From: an uncultured Oscillospiraceae bacterium
GTDB lineage: Bacteria; Bacillota; Clostridia; Oscillospirales; Oscillospiraceae
Assembly: GCA_947624385.1 (NCBI GenBank)
Contig: CANQJZ010000003.1
Span: 1-64,000, forward strand
Length of the DNA: 64,000 bases
Direction of reading: 5' to 3'
Below, piece by piece: positions 35,114 through 44,601 of the stretch. Within the stretch, counting starts at the first letter, position 1. The number at the start of each line of letters is the position of its first letter. The translations under genes were made by a program, and so were the position numbers. The notes beneath the pieces are model-generated. The model was not told the origin of the DNA. It did not search any database and saw nothing but the letters and a program-made list of their open reading frames with translations.

Positions 35114-35995
35114 ATGACAGGCAAACTGAGCGAACAGATCGCCGCGCTGCGAAAAGAGCGGGGCTTGACACAGGAACAGCTGGGGAACATGGTTGGCGTA
35201 TCCTCCCAGGCTGTGAGCAAATGGGAAAAGGGCGGCACGCCGGATGTGGAGCTGCTGCCGGTCCTGTCCCGGCAGCTGGGCGTGACCATCGACGCCCTGT
35301 TCGGCATGGAGGGCGGGGAGCAGGTGGCCGTGGAGGACGCGGTGGGCCGGTGGCTGCTGGGGTTCCCGGCGAAGGACCGGCTGGATAAATTCTGCCGGCT
35401 GGTCTGGGATTGCATCGGCTACTTCGTGCCGCAGGATCTCGTTCTGCCGGACATGAGCTATCCCGCGTCCTGCAAGATCGACGGCGGCGACGGGATCGTC
35501 CAGCTGTTTTTGACCCAGGTGGTGGAAGAGAGCGGCATGCTGCTGAACGTACACGCGGACGACCTGTCCTTCGTGACGCTCTGGCCGAAGCCAAAGGGAG
35601 GCTGGGCCCAATGGCTGGCCCCCATGGAGGATTACCGAAAGCTGTTCGCGGTGCTGGCAAAGCCGGGGTGTCTGGAACTGCTGGGCTGTCTTTACAGGCG
35701 CAACGCCAACTGGTTCGCGCCGGGCGTTGTGGTGAAGGACCTGAAAATGCCGAAAGAAGCGGCGGTGGAACTGCTGGAGGCTTTGACGGAGCGCGGAATA
35801 CTGACATCCATGGATCTGGAACTGGAGGACGGCCAGGCGAGGGTCTATCGGGTGACGGAGCCCATCAAGCTGGTGCCGTTCCTCCTGCTGGGGCGGGTGC
35901 TCATGCAGTTCGATTCCAATCTCATGCGGTTCGGCGACGCTTTGCCGATCATAGGCCCGGACGAGGTCTGGGCGGAGACAGAAAAGGAGGCATAA
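35114..35995 (+). CDS. XRE-family transcriptional regulator
   Basis: A 293-residue protein with an N-terminal HTH: LSEQIAALRKERGLTQEQLGNMVGVSSQAVSKWEKG, then LPVLSRQLGVTIDALFG. The remaining ~220 residues have no domain I can name; VVVKDLKMPKEAAVELLEALTERGIL looks like a second winged-helix. ATG at 35114 has AAAGGA upstream. The stop is two bases before an ABC exporter, which it probably controls. Confidence 0.85.
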   Translation: MTGKLSEQIAALRKERGLTQEQLGNMVGVSSQAVSKWEKGGTPDVELLPVLSRQLGVTIDALFGMEGGEQVAVEDAVGRWLLGFPAKDRLDKFCRLVWDCIGYFVPQDLVLPDMSYPASCKIDGGDGIVQLFLTQVVEESGMLLNVHADDLSFVTLWPKPKGGWAQWLAPMEDYRKLFAVLAKPGCLELLGCLYRRNANWFAPGVVVKDLKMPKEAAVELLEALTERGILTSMDLELEDGQARVYRVTEPIKLVPFLLLGRVLMQFDSNLMRFGDALPIIGPDEVWAETEKEA

Positions 35996-35997
35996 AA

Positions 35998-37620
35998 ATG
36001 AAATACTATCTGAAGAAATATTGGGGCGCCAATCTGGCGGCGGTGGTGCTGGCGCTCGTCGTGTGCGCGTTGCAGACCGTGAATAACCTTCTATTGATGC
36101 GCTGCTTTCAGGGCATCATCGACCGGGATCTGCGCGGCTTTTTCTTCCGGATGGCGCTGTTGGCGGGTTCCTGGTTCGTTCTCCTGTGGATCAACGGCCT
36201 GCAGGAGTATTGCCAGGGGCGGGCCGTGCGGCTGATGAACAACGCCGTCCGGCGGGACATGACGGCCACGCTGCTGGCCAAGTCCCATGGGGCGTTTCAC
36301 GAAAAGGACACGGGGGAATACCTGTCCTGGTTCACCAACGACGTGAACCAGATCGAGACCCTTGCCTGGCAGCCCTTTTACCAGTGCGTCGCCTGTGGGG
36401 CCAGCGCCATTTTCAGCGCCGTCGCGCTGCTGACGCTCCACTGGTCGTTGCTGGCGGCGGCGCTGGTCAACGTGATCGTGATGCTGCTGGTCCCCCAGCT
36501 GTTTAATAAGCGCATGGAAAAGCTGGGCAAAGACTGCGAGGCGGGGCAGGCCCGGGCCACCGGGCGGCTCAAGGACATTTTGTCCGGCTACGACGTGCTG
36601 CGCTCCTTTGGCCGGGAGCAGCGGTTCCGCCAGGGGGCATGGGAAGCCAGCGAGCAGATCGAAAAGCCCAAATTCAAGCTTACCTATGTGAAGGGCTTTG
36701 TCAGCGCGGGGTTCGGGTGCGTCAACATCGCGGTGCAGATGCTGATCGACGTGTTGATTGGCGTGTTGTCCATTCGGGGCGTCATTTTGCAGAGCGCGCT
36801 CATGGGCGGCGGCAACCTGTGCGGGAGCCTGTCCAACGGCATCGGGACCGTGGCGCAGCTGCTGCTGTCCTTCTCCTCCACAAAGCCCTATTTTGACAAG
36901 ATCACCGTCCGGGCCGACGACGTACGGGACGAGGAAAGCGGCGGTCAGCCTGCAATCAACAGCGCCATCGCCGTGGAGGACCTGACGTTCCGGTACGGCG
37001 ACAAGCCCGTGCTCCATGACCTGTCCCTGACCTTCAAAAAGGGCGGCAAGTACGCCCTCACCGGCCCATCCGGGTGCGGCAAGTCCACGCTTTTGAAGCT
37101 GCTGCTGGGCTGGCTGCCGGATTATAGCGGCACCATCCGCTTTGACGGCGCGGACGCCCATGACTTCACGCCGGAGCAGCTGCAGCGGCAGATGAGCTAC
37201 ATCGAGCAGAACGTGTTTCTGTTCAACTCCACTATCCGGGACAACATCACTTTGGGCGAGACGTTTACCGACCAGCAGATGGAGAAGGCCCTGCGGGACA
37301 GCGCGCTCTGGGGCGACCTGGCGGCTATGCCGCTGGGGCTGGACACCCCGGTGGGGGAGGACGGGAGCAATTTGTCCGGCGGGCAGAAGCAGCGAGTGGC
37401 CATCGCCCGGGCGCTGATACACGACCGCTCCGTCCTGCTGGTGGACGAGGGCACCAGCGCCTTGGACCAGAAAAACGCAGGGCTGGTGGAGGACAGTTTG
37501 TTGGCCAATCCGGCGCTGACGCTGATACTGGTCAGCCATCACCTGACGCCGGAGAGAAAGGCACGGTTTACGGGCGTGTACAGCTTAGAGCCGGCGACAG
37601 CCTATCGGCAGACAGCGTGA
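35998..37620 (+). CDS. ABC exporter, fused permease and ATPase
   Basis: A 540-residue half-transporter: six-helix membrane domain (1-320) and ATPase domain with Walker A GPSGCGKST, signature LSGGQKQRVAIARAL, Walker B SVLLVDEGTSALD (Gly in place of the usual Ala after DE) and SHHLTPE. It would work as a homodimer. AAAAGGAGG precedes the ATG. Substrate unknown; control by the XRE regulator is inferred. Confidence 0.92.
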   Translation: MKYYLKKYWGANLAAVVLALVVCALQTVNNLLLMRCFQGIIDRDLRGFFFRMALLAGSWFVLLWINGLQEYCQGRAVRLMNNAVRRDMTATLLAKSHGAFHEKDTGEYLSWFTNDVNQIETLAWQPFYQCVACGASAIFSAVALLTLHWSLLAAALVNVIVMLLVPQLFNKRMEKLGKDCEAGQARATGRLKDILSGYDVLRSFGREQRFRQGAWEASEQIEKPKFKLTYVKGFVSAGFGCVNIAVQMLIDVLIGVLSIRGVILQSALMGGGNLCGSLSNGIGTVAQLLLSFSSTKPYFDKITVRADDVRDEESGGQPAINSAIAVEDLTFRYGDKPVLHDLSLTFKKGGKYALTGPSGCGKSTLLKLLLGWLPDYSGTIRFDGADAHDFTPEQLQRQMSYIEQNVFLFNSTIRDNITLGETFTDQQMEKALRDSALWGDLAAMPLGLDTPVGEDGSNLSGGQKQRVAIARALIHDRSVLLVDEGTSALDQKNAGLVEDSLLANPALTLILVSHHLTPERKARFTGVYSLEPATAYRQTA

Positions 37621-37691
37621 GAGCCGAATGATGTCGGCCGCTCCGCCGCGGTGCGGCGGGTAAAATGGGCAGTAAAAACCTGGCAAGCAAT

Positions 37692-37711
37692 GCATGTGGG
37701 CGCCCACATGC
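37692..37711. repeat. 20-bp perfect palindrome
   Basis: GCATGTGGGC joined directly to its complement. It lies between the ABC gene and the adhesin terminator. It could be an operator or a cruciform; no U-tract follows. Confidence 0.5.
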
Positions 37712-37714
37712 GAG

Positions 37715-37752
37715 AAATGGACAAACCCGGTGGCCGGGTTTGTCCATTTTAT
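37715..37752. terminator. bidirectional terminator
   Basis: A 16-bp stem, arms 37715-37730 and 37734-37749 (AAATGGACAAACCCGG and complement), with T-rich ends on both strands. It serves the converging ABC exporter and adhesin genes. Confidence 0.85.
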
Positions 37753-37769
37753 GATACTTTTTCGCTTTT

Positions 37770-40700
37770 TCAGAACAGGCGCTTCTTTCTCACCAGCGCG
37801 GTCAGGCATGCGCCGCACAGGAGCAGCAGCGTCAGCCAGGGCAGGACCGGGGCGTCGTCCCCGGTAGGAGGCGCTGCGGGGCCGCCGCTATCGCCGCTGC
37901 CGCCGGGCACGGGCGAGTAGAACGGCTCGGAGGTGGCGCCCGGTCCGGGCGTGGCGCCGGTGCCGGGGGTGGCGTCCGGGTCAGGGGTCCCGAAGGGCTC
38001 GGAGGTGACGACGGGCGGCTCGGTGGGCGCCGGGCTGGCCGTGACGCCTGGGTCGTCACTGGGCGCGGGCGTGTCCGTAGGCGTGCCGGGTCCGTCTGTG
38101 GGCGCAGGCGTGTCCGAGGGCGTGACGGGACCGGAGGGCGCCGGTTTTTCATTGGTGAACGCCGCCGTCGCGGTGCCGCCCGCGGGTATGGACCCCGCGG
38201 CGCCGACAGCGGTAGTCGTATAGCCATCCGTGTCGGCCTCTTCCTCCGTCACGGTGTAGCTCGCGTCGGCGGGCAGACCGGAGATGGTCACGGTCTGGCC
38301 GTGCCGGACCGTGAGCGTCGCGCTGCCGTTCTCGTCAAAGGCCACGTCGCCGTAATGATCGCCCGCGGCGTCGGGCACTGTCACCGTGAAGTGGAAGTAC
38401 CTGTCCGTCTCGCCGTCAGCGCCGGTGACTGTCTTGGATATGGCCAGGTTGCCTGTCTTTGGCGCTGACGGTCCGGGACCAGGACCGGGTTCGCCGCCAC
38501 CGCCGGGCGAGGACGGTTTGTCGTTGGTGAATGTCACACTTGCCGTACCGCCCTCGGTGATGGTCCCGGTGGCGTCGCCGGTGACGGTAGTGGTATAGCC
38601 GTCCGTATTGGCGTCCGCCTCGGTCACAGTGTAGGTCGCGTTCTCTGGCAGCGTGAATGTATGTGTTTCTCCGTCTTTGAGAGCAAAGGAAAACGTGCCG
38701 TTATTAATGTCCCCGCCCGTGTAAGGCTCACCGTCAGCTTCCACCGTTATCGTGAAATTGAACTCCTTGGTCTTGTCGCCGCCGTCGCCGGTGACGGCCT
38801 TGGTCACCGCCAGGGCGCCCATTCCGGCGGAAGGCAGTTTGGTATTGATGAACGCCGCCCTTGCCGTACCGCCGGTTGGTATGGTCCCGCTGGCGACCTT
38901 GCCGTTGGAGCCGTTGGCGGTGGTGGAATAATCCGCCGCGCCGGTCTCTGTCACCGTGTACCTTGCGTCAACGGGCAGGCCGTTGATGGTGACGCTCGCA
39001 TTGTGTTTGAGGGTGACCGTCGCGTTGCCGGAAGCGTCAAAGATCACGCCGTCGTGGTCATCGGAAGCGCCTTCCACATGGACCGTGAAGGTGAAATCTC
39101 CGCTCGTATCCGTGCCGCTGACAGTCTTGGATATGGTCAGGCTGCCCGTATCCTCTGTAAGGCCCACGGTGTTTGTCACGGGGGCGGTCAGCTTGGTGAG
39201 CGCAACACCGCCGCCGATGGGCTGGCACATCACGCGGGCCCGGTTGTGAACGGTCGGCACAGTCTCTCCGCTTGTCGTCCCGCCGGTCAACTCGTCGCCG
39301 GAAGTGTTATAATCCCAGGGTTCCTCCGCCTTTTCGTTCACCTGGACCTGGATGTTGATGGTCCCGGTGACGCCGGACGCCCTGTTTTCATAGAGCCAGG
39401 AATATTCATTGCCGTTCATGGTATAGCTGTTCGGGGCCGCGCCCTGAAATTCCACTTTCCGCACGGTCACGCCGGGGTCGAACAGATCGGTAACGGTGAC
39501 GTTCGCCGCTGTCCGGGCGAAGTTGGCCCAGCTCACTGTGTAATCGATATTATCGCCCTCGGCGATCGTGCCGCTTGGGCCGGACTTGCTGATGGTGGCG
39601 TTGAGGAACAGGATGGAGCCGCCCGCGCCGCCGCTGATGACGGGTCCGCCAACGGACAGCACACCGGCATCTTTTGTCACCGTGTAGCTGATCGTGTACG
39701 TCGTTGTGTCGTAATAGATGTCGGTCGCGCTGCCCGGCAGCTCGCGCAGGGTATATGTATAGGTCCCCTCTTCTTCAAAGGTGATGGGCTCGAACTCGAA
39801 CAGGCCGGTACCGGTCGCGGTGGTGGTTACCGTCGTCCCGCTCGCGCCGCCGGGCATGGGTATATCTCCGGTGGCGATGGTCATGATCTCGCCGCCGCCG
39901 TCATTCTCCGCGCCGTCGGGGGTAGGCGCTTCGGTCGCCTCGGGCACGCCGTCCCATGCCGGGCTGTCAAAGCCGGCGTCGCCTGGTATGTCCGTGCCGG
40001 ACGGGTCCGGGACGGGCGGCTGCGTCTCGAAGGGCGCGGACTCCACGGGCACGTCGGGCATGTCCTCGCCGCCCTGGGGAACGCTCTCGTCAACGGGGGC
40101 GCCTTCCGACACCTGCCGCACAGAGGCGGTCTGCCCCAGGTCGAAGCTCTCCGCCTCGCCGTCAAAGCCCGGTCCCTCGGGCAGTCCGGGCTGCACCTGC
40201 GGCTCGGGGACCTCTGTAGCCTCCGGCGCCGCCGTGGCCTCGGGCGCGGCCGTCTCTTCCGGTACCGCCGTGGCCTCGGGCGCGGCCGTCTCTTCCGGTA
40301 CCGCCGTGGCCTCGGGCGCGGCCGTCTCTTCCGGCGCCGCCGTAGCCTCGGGCGCGGCCGTCTCTTCCGGCACTGCCGTGGCCTCCGGCACGGGGGTGTC
40401 TGCGGGCAGGACGCCCATATCCGGCGTCGCCATGGGCTCATCCGCGGTCAGGGCGATAGACGTTAGCTCGTAGCTCTTGGCAGTCAGTTCAAAGGTGAAC
40501 TCGTCCTTCCTGCCATTGCCGCCGGCGAATATCTTCGTGCCTCGGATGACCGCCTGGGCGACTGCAGGATCGGGCGTCTTGGTCGTATTATGGAACACCG
40601 CGAGGGGATAGGTCCCATCCGACCCTGCCGATACGGGCGTTCCGTCCACCGTGACCGACGCGACGACCAGCCGGTTCGAGCCGGTATCCTCCGTCACGGT

Positions 40701-43700
40701 CACCTGGACCGCATGGACGTTGCTGTCATATTCATAATTGCCGCTGCCGGCGTCTTCCAGAAGGGTATAGTTATATGTACCGGACTCGGTATATTCGACC
40801 TTGCCGAAGGCGATCTTGCCGTCCGCGTCATTCGTCACGGTCCGGCTCTCCCCGTCGCCCTGCAGGCGGAAGGTGAACTGACCATTGGTCAGTCCCGTCG
40901 TCCCGCCGTCCAGCGTCTTTGCGGCGCTGAAGGTGACCTCGGCGGCTGTCGGGGGCGTGAGGATCATATAGGTGTTTGTGAACGTCGCGTCCGCCGTTGT
41001 CAGGTCATAGGTATATGTATGGCTGGCGGCATCGGAGCCGTCCGCTTCATAATCCACGGACTTGCCGTTCACCTTCACGGCGGCGGTGCCGTCGGCGTTG
41101 GCGGTGATCTCCACGGTATATGTCTGTGTGCTGTACTCGAAGTTATCCAGCCCGTTATTTGTCTCGGCCAGGGTATAGGTATAGGTGCCGGGGTGTTCAA
41201 ACGTGAGCGGCGCGAGCGAGACCGCCGCCGGCCCCGCGCTGTTCGGGGGGATGACCACCGAGCCGGTGCTCTCGACCGCGCCCGTATCCGTGGACGTGAG
41301 CGTGAGATCGAAGCCGGCCATGGTATTGTTATTCTCGCCGTTTGCGACCGTCTTGGATGTCTTCAGGGTGACCGCCACCGGCGGCGAGATGGTCACTTCT
41401 CCCACGCCCATACCAAGCCGGGCATTCAGGTAGGCCGGGAGGGCAAAGTCGCCGCTCTGCTCCGCCCAGGAGGGGTCCAGGTCCAGCGCGTTCAGCTGGA
41501 CCTGCGTATCGCCGCGATGGTCCTCCAGCTTTTTGTCCACCCATTTCGCCAGCGTATCGGCCAAGTCTATGCGGGCTTCCTCGATCGAAGCCGCGCCGCC
41601 CCGGTCGCCCAGCTTAAAGACGACGGTATTCGCCTCCGCTGTCGTGCCCGCCGGGGCGATATAGCCGGACAGTGCGGTCCCCGCCGGGATATAGCCCTCG
41701 GAAAAGCTTTCCGGGGTATAGTCGCCGGTGCTCGCCGGGGAGAAGTGGGTGAAATACTGCTCCGCCGTGCTCACCAGGCTCAGGGTATATTCGCCCGGGG
41801 CCAGGTCCTGGAAGGCCTTATCCGTGAGGGCAAGCTCCACCTCGCCGTTACCCAGGTCCGTCAGATCGTCTGCGGTGAGCGTCAAGGGGTACTCCGTGCG
41901 GCCTTCCCCGTTCTTCTCCATAGCCACGGTGACGACGAGTTTATTGTCGTGCCCGGTCATATACGTTTCCAGCGCCTCTTTGCGCGCACGGACCTTCACC
42001 GCCAGCTCGCCGCCCACCACGTAGGTGGTGTGCAGGGCCTCGGCGGGGTCGGGGGCGGGCGCGCTGCCCACGGTGTAACGGGGCGTGCTATAGTCGCCGT
42101 CACTGACCGCCGTCGTGTAGCTCGCGTTTGGCGTATAGGTCACCGTCAGCTTGTAGCGTTTGGGCGAGGTATCCTCGATGTCGCCTGTGGGATCGTCGTC
42201 GAAGTCCCCGTCGGTCACGGCCTCCCACTGATACTTGATCGTGCCGTTCTGGGCGCCGCCCACGGTGGGCGGGAAGTAGTAAGGCAGCGTGATGCCGTCC
42301 GCCGCCGTCAGCAGCGCGGTCAGGAACGCCTCGATGTCCGCGTATTCCGCCGGGTGCTGATAATTTATGTACCGCTTGACATACTCGTAATAATACCCGC
42401 TGCCGTCGGGTGCCAGTTCCTTCGGCTCGTCGTGGGAACTGCGCCTGATATGGTCCAGGTCCCGGATCTCCCCCTCGGCGCTCTCAAACAGGGCCTTCAG
42501 CGCCGCCGCGGGGTCCGTGCTCTCGCCCACGTAGCGCACGTCCACCATCGGGACCGTGGCCATGGAATAGGGCTGCACGTTCAGCTGGATACGGGGGAAG
42601 CCCTTGGAGGGCAGTAGGTTGGCGGTTTGCCCCGCCCTGTTGGTGCCGGAGCTTGCGTTCCCATCGTGCGGGTCAAAGATATAGTTCTGCATTTTACCCG
42701 GACCCTGGGCCAGCAGACCGCCGCCGCCGATGAAGTCCTCCTTGGCCCGGAGGGTGATGGTACACTGCCAGGTATAGATGTTGTTGCTGCCCACGTTGCT
42801 GCGGGGGATCGTCTGATCATCCCACTGCAGATAGTACAGCCCCGCGTCCTTGTCATAGTGCAGCCGCGATTCCATGCCGTTAAACTCGACCGTCACAAAC
42901 GTAGAAGTGAGGTCCGAGTTATAATTTGTATCGTTGCCCCGGTAGATATGACCGCCCGCGCCCAGGTGGATGATGTTCTCGTTATAGTTCCATGACCCCA
43001 CCAGGTCGAAGCGGGGGTCGATGTACTGCTTCACGGAATACCCGTGCAGGCCGAAGGGCATTTTGCCCATGACGTCGTTCTCGAACACGCTCGCCAGCCC
43101 CTCTGTGCCGCTGGCCGGGAAATACAACAGCTGCCCGTCGCTGCCCGTGCTGGCGATGGCCTTCAAAAACGCGTCCGACGTATTGGTGACGGCCGTGCCG
43201 CTGGTCAGCCGGACCACGAAGATCGTGAAGGTATCCTTCAATTCATTGGCCAGTTGTACGGCCCGCGTATTTTGGATGTTGCTGTCCTCCGGATCGGCGA
43301 TCTTATCATCCAGATCCTTCAGCTCGTCGTCCGCGCCGTCGGTGAACAGGACGATGTACTTTGCCGCGTCCGATCTGACGCCGCTCGCCAGCTGCTGCTG
43401 AAACGCCAGCAGGCCGGTATAGGCGTAGGTGCCGCCGGTCATCACGTAGTTATAGAGGTTGACGTCGTTGCCCTCGGCATCCTTCACCGTATCGTAAGAG
43501 CCCGCCTTGGCGTGGCCGCCTCCCGTATCCTGGCCCCGGTTCAGGCTCATGAGGCCGGTGGCGGCGGTCTCGCTGTCGGTCCAGTTCTGCATCAGAAGCT
43601 GGTCCGTATGGTCCTCAAAACTGTCCGAACTGAACCGCACGGCGGACAGGCGGCTGCCCGGGGCGGCCGTGCGCAGCTGCTGGATAAACTGGTTCAGGGC

Positions 43701-44360
43701 GTTGTCCAGCATCTTATGCTTGTTCTGAATGTGATAGCCCACCTGTAAAACGATAACGGGCTCGTCCTCCACCACGCCCTTGGCGGGACTGAAGATGCAG
43801 CGAAGCACGACCCTGCCCTTTTCCCCATAGGGATACGCATCATAACTATTGTCGGCTATGCGTGCGAAATAGAACTGGCAGGGGGTGATGCCCGTGATCT
43901 CTTTGCCTTCAATTGGGTTCCGCTTGTTATCCCGATCTTCAATGGTGGCATAGAGCTGTGTGTCATAAGGTGTGGCTTGCTCCCAATCGATATAGCGGTC
44001 GTTCCCGTCCGTTATATATTTGCCCTCGGCGTCTTTTGGGATGTCCACGGTTTGCGGGGGTGTGGGGTACGTTTCTGTCGAATTCCCAACGGTGCCCAGG
44101 AAATGCAGGCTCTTGGCGGAGCCGGCGGCCATGATGTTGTCATAGTTGCCGGTGGAGTTCACATAGTACCACCCGGCCAGTTTCGACTGGCTGGGAAGCG
44201 TAACGCTATCCCTGTCGCTTATCAGCATGTCCGCGCCGGTGCTGTCGAAGTGGGCGTACTGCCCCGCGCCGACCGCGTCGAAAACCGTCTTCGTGGACGT
44301 GGAGACTTTTTGCAGGTCCTCGACCTCGCCTGGGGTCAGCGCACGGTCGTAGATATACAC
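37770..44360 (-). CDS. giant cell-wall-anchored adhesin (VWA, pilin-like and SpaA-like domains), 5'-truncated
   Basis: The open frame is 2196 residues. It opens inside the end of a LamG/lectin domain (DEVYIYDRALTPGEVEDL). A VWA-like domain follows at ~195-428, whose first MIDAS strand reads VIVLQVGYHI and lacks DxSxS. Spy0128/FctA-like domains are at ~990-1130 and ~1138-1256, and a third is split by a Pro/Glu/Ala/Thr zone (~1307-1500). Then come a DUF11-like domain and three SpaA/DUF5979-like repeats (~1735-2073). A Pro/Thr stalk, a PPTGDD sorting motif, a helix and RKKRLF end it. No signal peptide exists in this frame; the upstream frame is shifted and cut by a recombinase gene. Confidence 0.85.
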   Translation of the reverse strand: MYIYDRALTPGEVEDLQKVSTSTKTVFDAVGAGQYAHFDSTGADMLISDRDSVTLPSQSKLAGWYYVNSTGNYDNIMAAGSAKSLHFLGTVGNSTETYPTPPQTVDIPKDAEGKYITDGNDRYIDWEQATPYDTQLYATIEDRDNKRNPIEGKEITGITPCQFYFARIADNSYDAYPYGEKGRVVLRCIFSPAKGVVEDEPVIVLQVGYHIQNKHKMLDNALNQFIQQLRTAAPGSRLSAVRFSSDSFEDHTDQLLMQNWTDSETAATGLMSLNRGQDTGGGHAKAGSYDTVKDAEGNDVNLYNYVMTGGTYAYTGLLAFQQQLASGVRSDAAKYIVLFTDGADDELKDLDDKIADPEDSNIQNTRAVQLANELKDTFTIFVVRLTSGTAVTNTSDAFLKAIASTGSDGQLLYFPASGTEGLASVFENDVMGKMPFGLHGYSVKQYIDPRFDLVGSWNYNENIIHLGAGGHIYRGNDTNYNSDLTSTFVTVEFNGMESRLHYDKDAGLYYLQWDDQTIPRSNVGSNNIYTWQCTITLRAKEDFIGGGGLLAQGPGKMQNYIFDPHDGNASSGTNRAGQTANLLPSKGFPRIQLNVQPYSMATVPMVDVRYVGESTDPAAALKALFESAEGEIRDLDHIRRSSHDEPKELAPDGSGYYYEYVKRYINYQHPAEYADIEAFLTALLTAADGITLPYYFPPTVGGAQNGTIKYQWEAVTDGDFDDDPTGDIEDTSPKRYKLTVTYTPNASYTTAVSDGDYSTPRYTVGSAPAPDPAEALHTTYVVGGELAVKVRARKEALETYMTGHDNKLVVTVAMEKNGEGRTEYPLTLTADDLTDLGNGEVELALTDKAFQDLAPGEYTLSLVSTAEQYFTHFSPASTGDYTPESFSEGYIPAGTALSGYIAPAGTTAEANTVVFKLGDRGGAASIEEARIDLADTLAKWVDKKLEDHRGDTQVQLNALDLDPSWAEQSGDFALPAYLNARLGMGVGEVTISPPVAVTLKTSKTVANGENNNTMAGFDLTLTSTDTGAVESTGSVVIPPNSAGPAAVSLAPLTFEHPGTYTYTLAETNNGLDNFEYSTQTYTVEITANADGTAAVKVNGKSVDYEADGSDAASHTYTYDLTTADATFTNTYMILTPPTAAEVTFSAAKTLDGGTTGLTNGQFTFRLQGDGESRTVTNDADGKIAFGKVEYTESGTYNYTLLEDAGSGNYEYDSNVHAVQVTVTEDTGSNRLVVASVTVDGTPVSAGSDGTYPLAVFHNTTKTPDPAVAQAVIRGTKIFAGGNGRKDEFTFELTAKSYELTSIALTADEPMATPDMGVLPADTPVPEATAVPEETAAPEATAAPEETAAPEATAVPEETAAPEATAVPEETAAPEATAAPEATEVPEPQVQPGLPEGPGFDGEAESFDLGQTASVRQVSEGAPVDESVPQGGEDMPDVPVESAPFETQPPVPDPSGTDIPGDAGFDSPAWDGVPEATEAPTPDGAENDGGGEIMTIATGDIPMPGGASGTTVTTTATGTGLFEFEPITFEEEGTYTYTLRELPGSATDIYYDTTTYTISYTVTKDAGVLSVGGPVISGGAGGSILFLNATISKSGPSGTIAEGDNIDYTVSWANFARTAANVTVTDLFDPGVTVRKVEFQGAAPNSYTMNGNEYSWLYENRASGVTGTINIQVQVNEKAEEPWDYNTSGDELTGGTTSGETVPTVHNRARVMCQPIGGGVALTKLTAPVTNTVGLTEDTGSLTISKTVSGTDTSGDFTFTVHVEGASDDHDGVIFDASGNATVTLKHNASVTINGLPVDARYTVTETGAADYSTTANGSNGKVASGTIPTGGTARAAFINTKLPSAGMGALAVTKAVTGDGGDKTKEFNFTITVEADGEPYTGGDINNGTFSFALKDGETHTFTLPENATYTVTEADANTDGYTTTVTGDATGTITEGGTASVTFTNDKPSSPGGGGEPGPGPGPSAPKTGNLAISKTVTGADGETDRYFHFTVTVPDAAGDHYGDVAFDENGSATLTVRHGQTVTISGLPADASYTVTEEEADTDGYTTTAVGAAGSIPAGGTATAAFTNEKPAPSGPVTPSDTPAPTDGPGTPTDTPAPSDDPGVTASPAPTEPPVVTSEPFGTPDPDATPGTGATPGPGATSEPFYSPVPGGSGDSGGPAAPPTGDDAPVLPWLTLLLLCGACLTALVRKKRLF
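40216..40389 (-). repeat. 36-bp tandem repeats in adhesin
   Basis: Four near-identical 36-bp units begin at 40234, 40270, 40306 and 40342, with half-units at each side. Each unit encodes 12 residues of the pattern ATAVPEETAAPE. In-frame loss or gain of units would change the length of the linker. Confidence 0.9.
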
Positions 44361-44409
44361 CTCGTCGATTTGCAGAGTGGGACCGGATTTGAATGGGTCG
44401 GAGCCGCCC

Positions 44410-44586
44410 AGTTTAAACTTAAGACTTGTGAGGTATCTTTTTCATTGATTTTATCCGCAGTATCTGTCTTGACCGCGAAAGAGATGGTGAATTCCTGGGG
44501 GTTACTCACCACCGCGTCCAAATCCAGCACAGATTGGCGAGCGCCGTCCTTTCTATAAATCTGGAAGCCTACTATGTATGATCGCA
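44410..44586 (-). pseudogene. upstream LamG fragment of adhesin, out of frame
   Basis: From an ATG at 44586 the minus strand encodes MRSYIVGFQIYRKDG, then VLDLDAVVSNPQEFTISFAV and KTDTADKINEK. This is the first half of a LamG-type domain, and its second half is the start of the adhesin frame. Adding one A to the A5 run near 44437-44441 would join the two into NEKRYLTSLKFKLGG. The segment is AT-richer than the adhesin, has no signal peptide, and begins 16 bases after the recombinase stop. Confidence 0.65.
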
Positions 44587-44601
44587 TGGTAAACAGTGTC
44601 A

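Noticed and set aside
38661..42617. Long plus-strand frames opposite the adhesin
   Set aside because: They are antisense to clear domain sequence and show no domains of their own.
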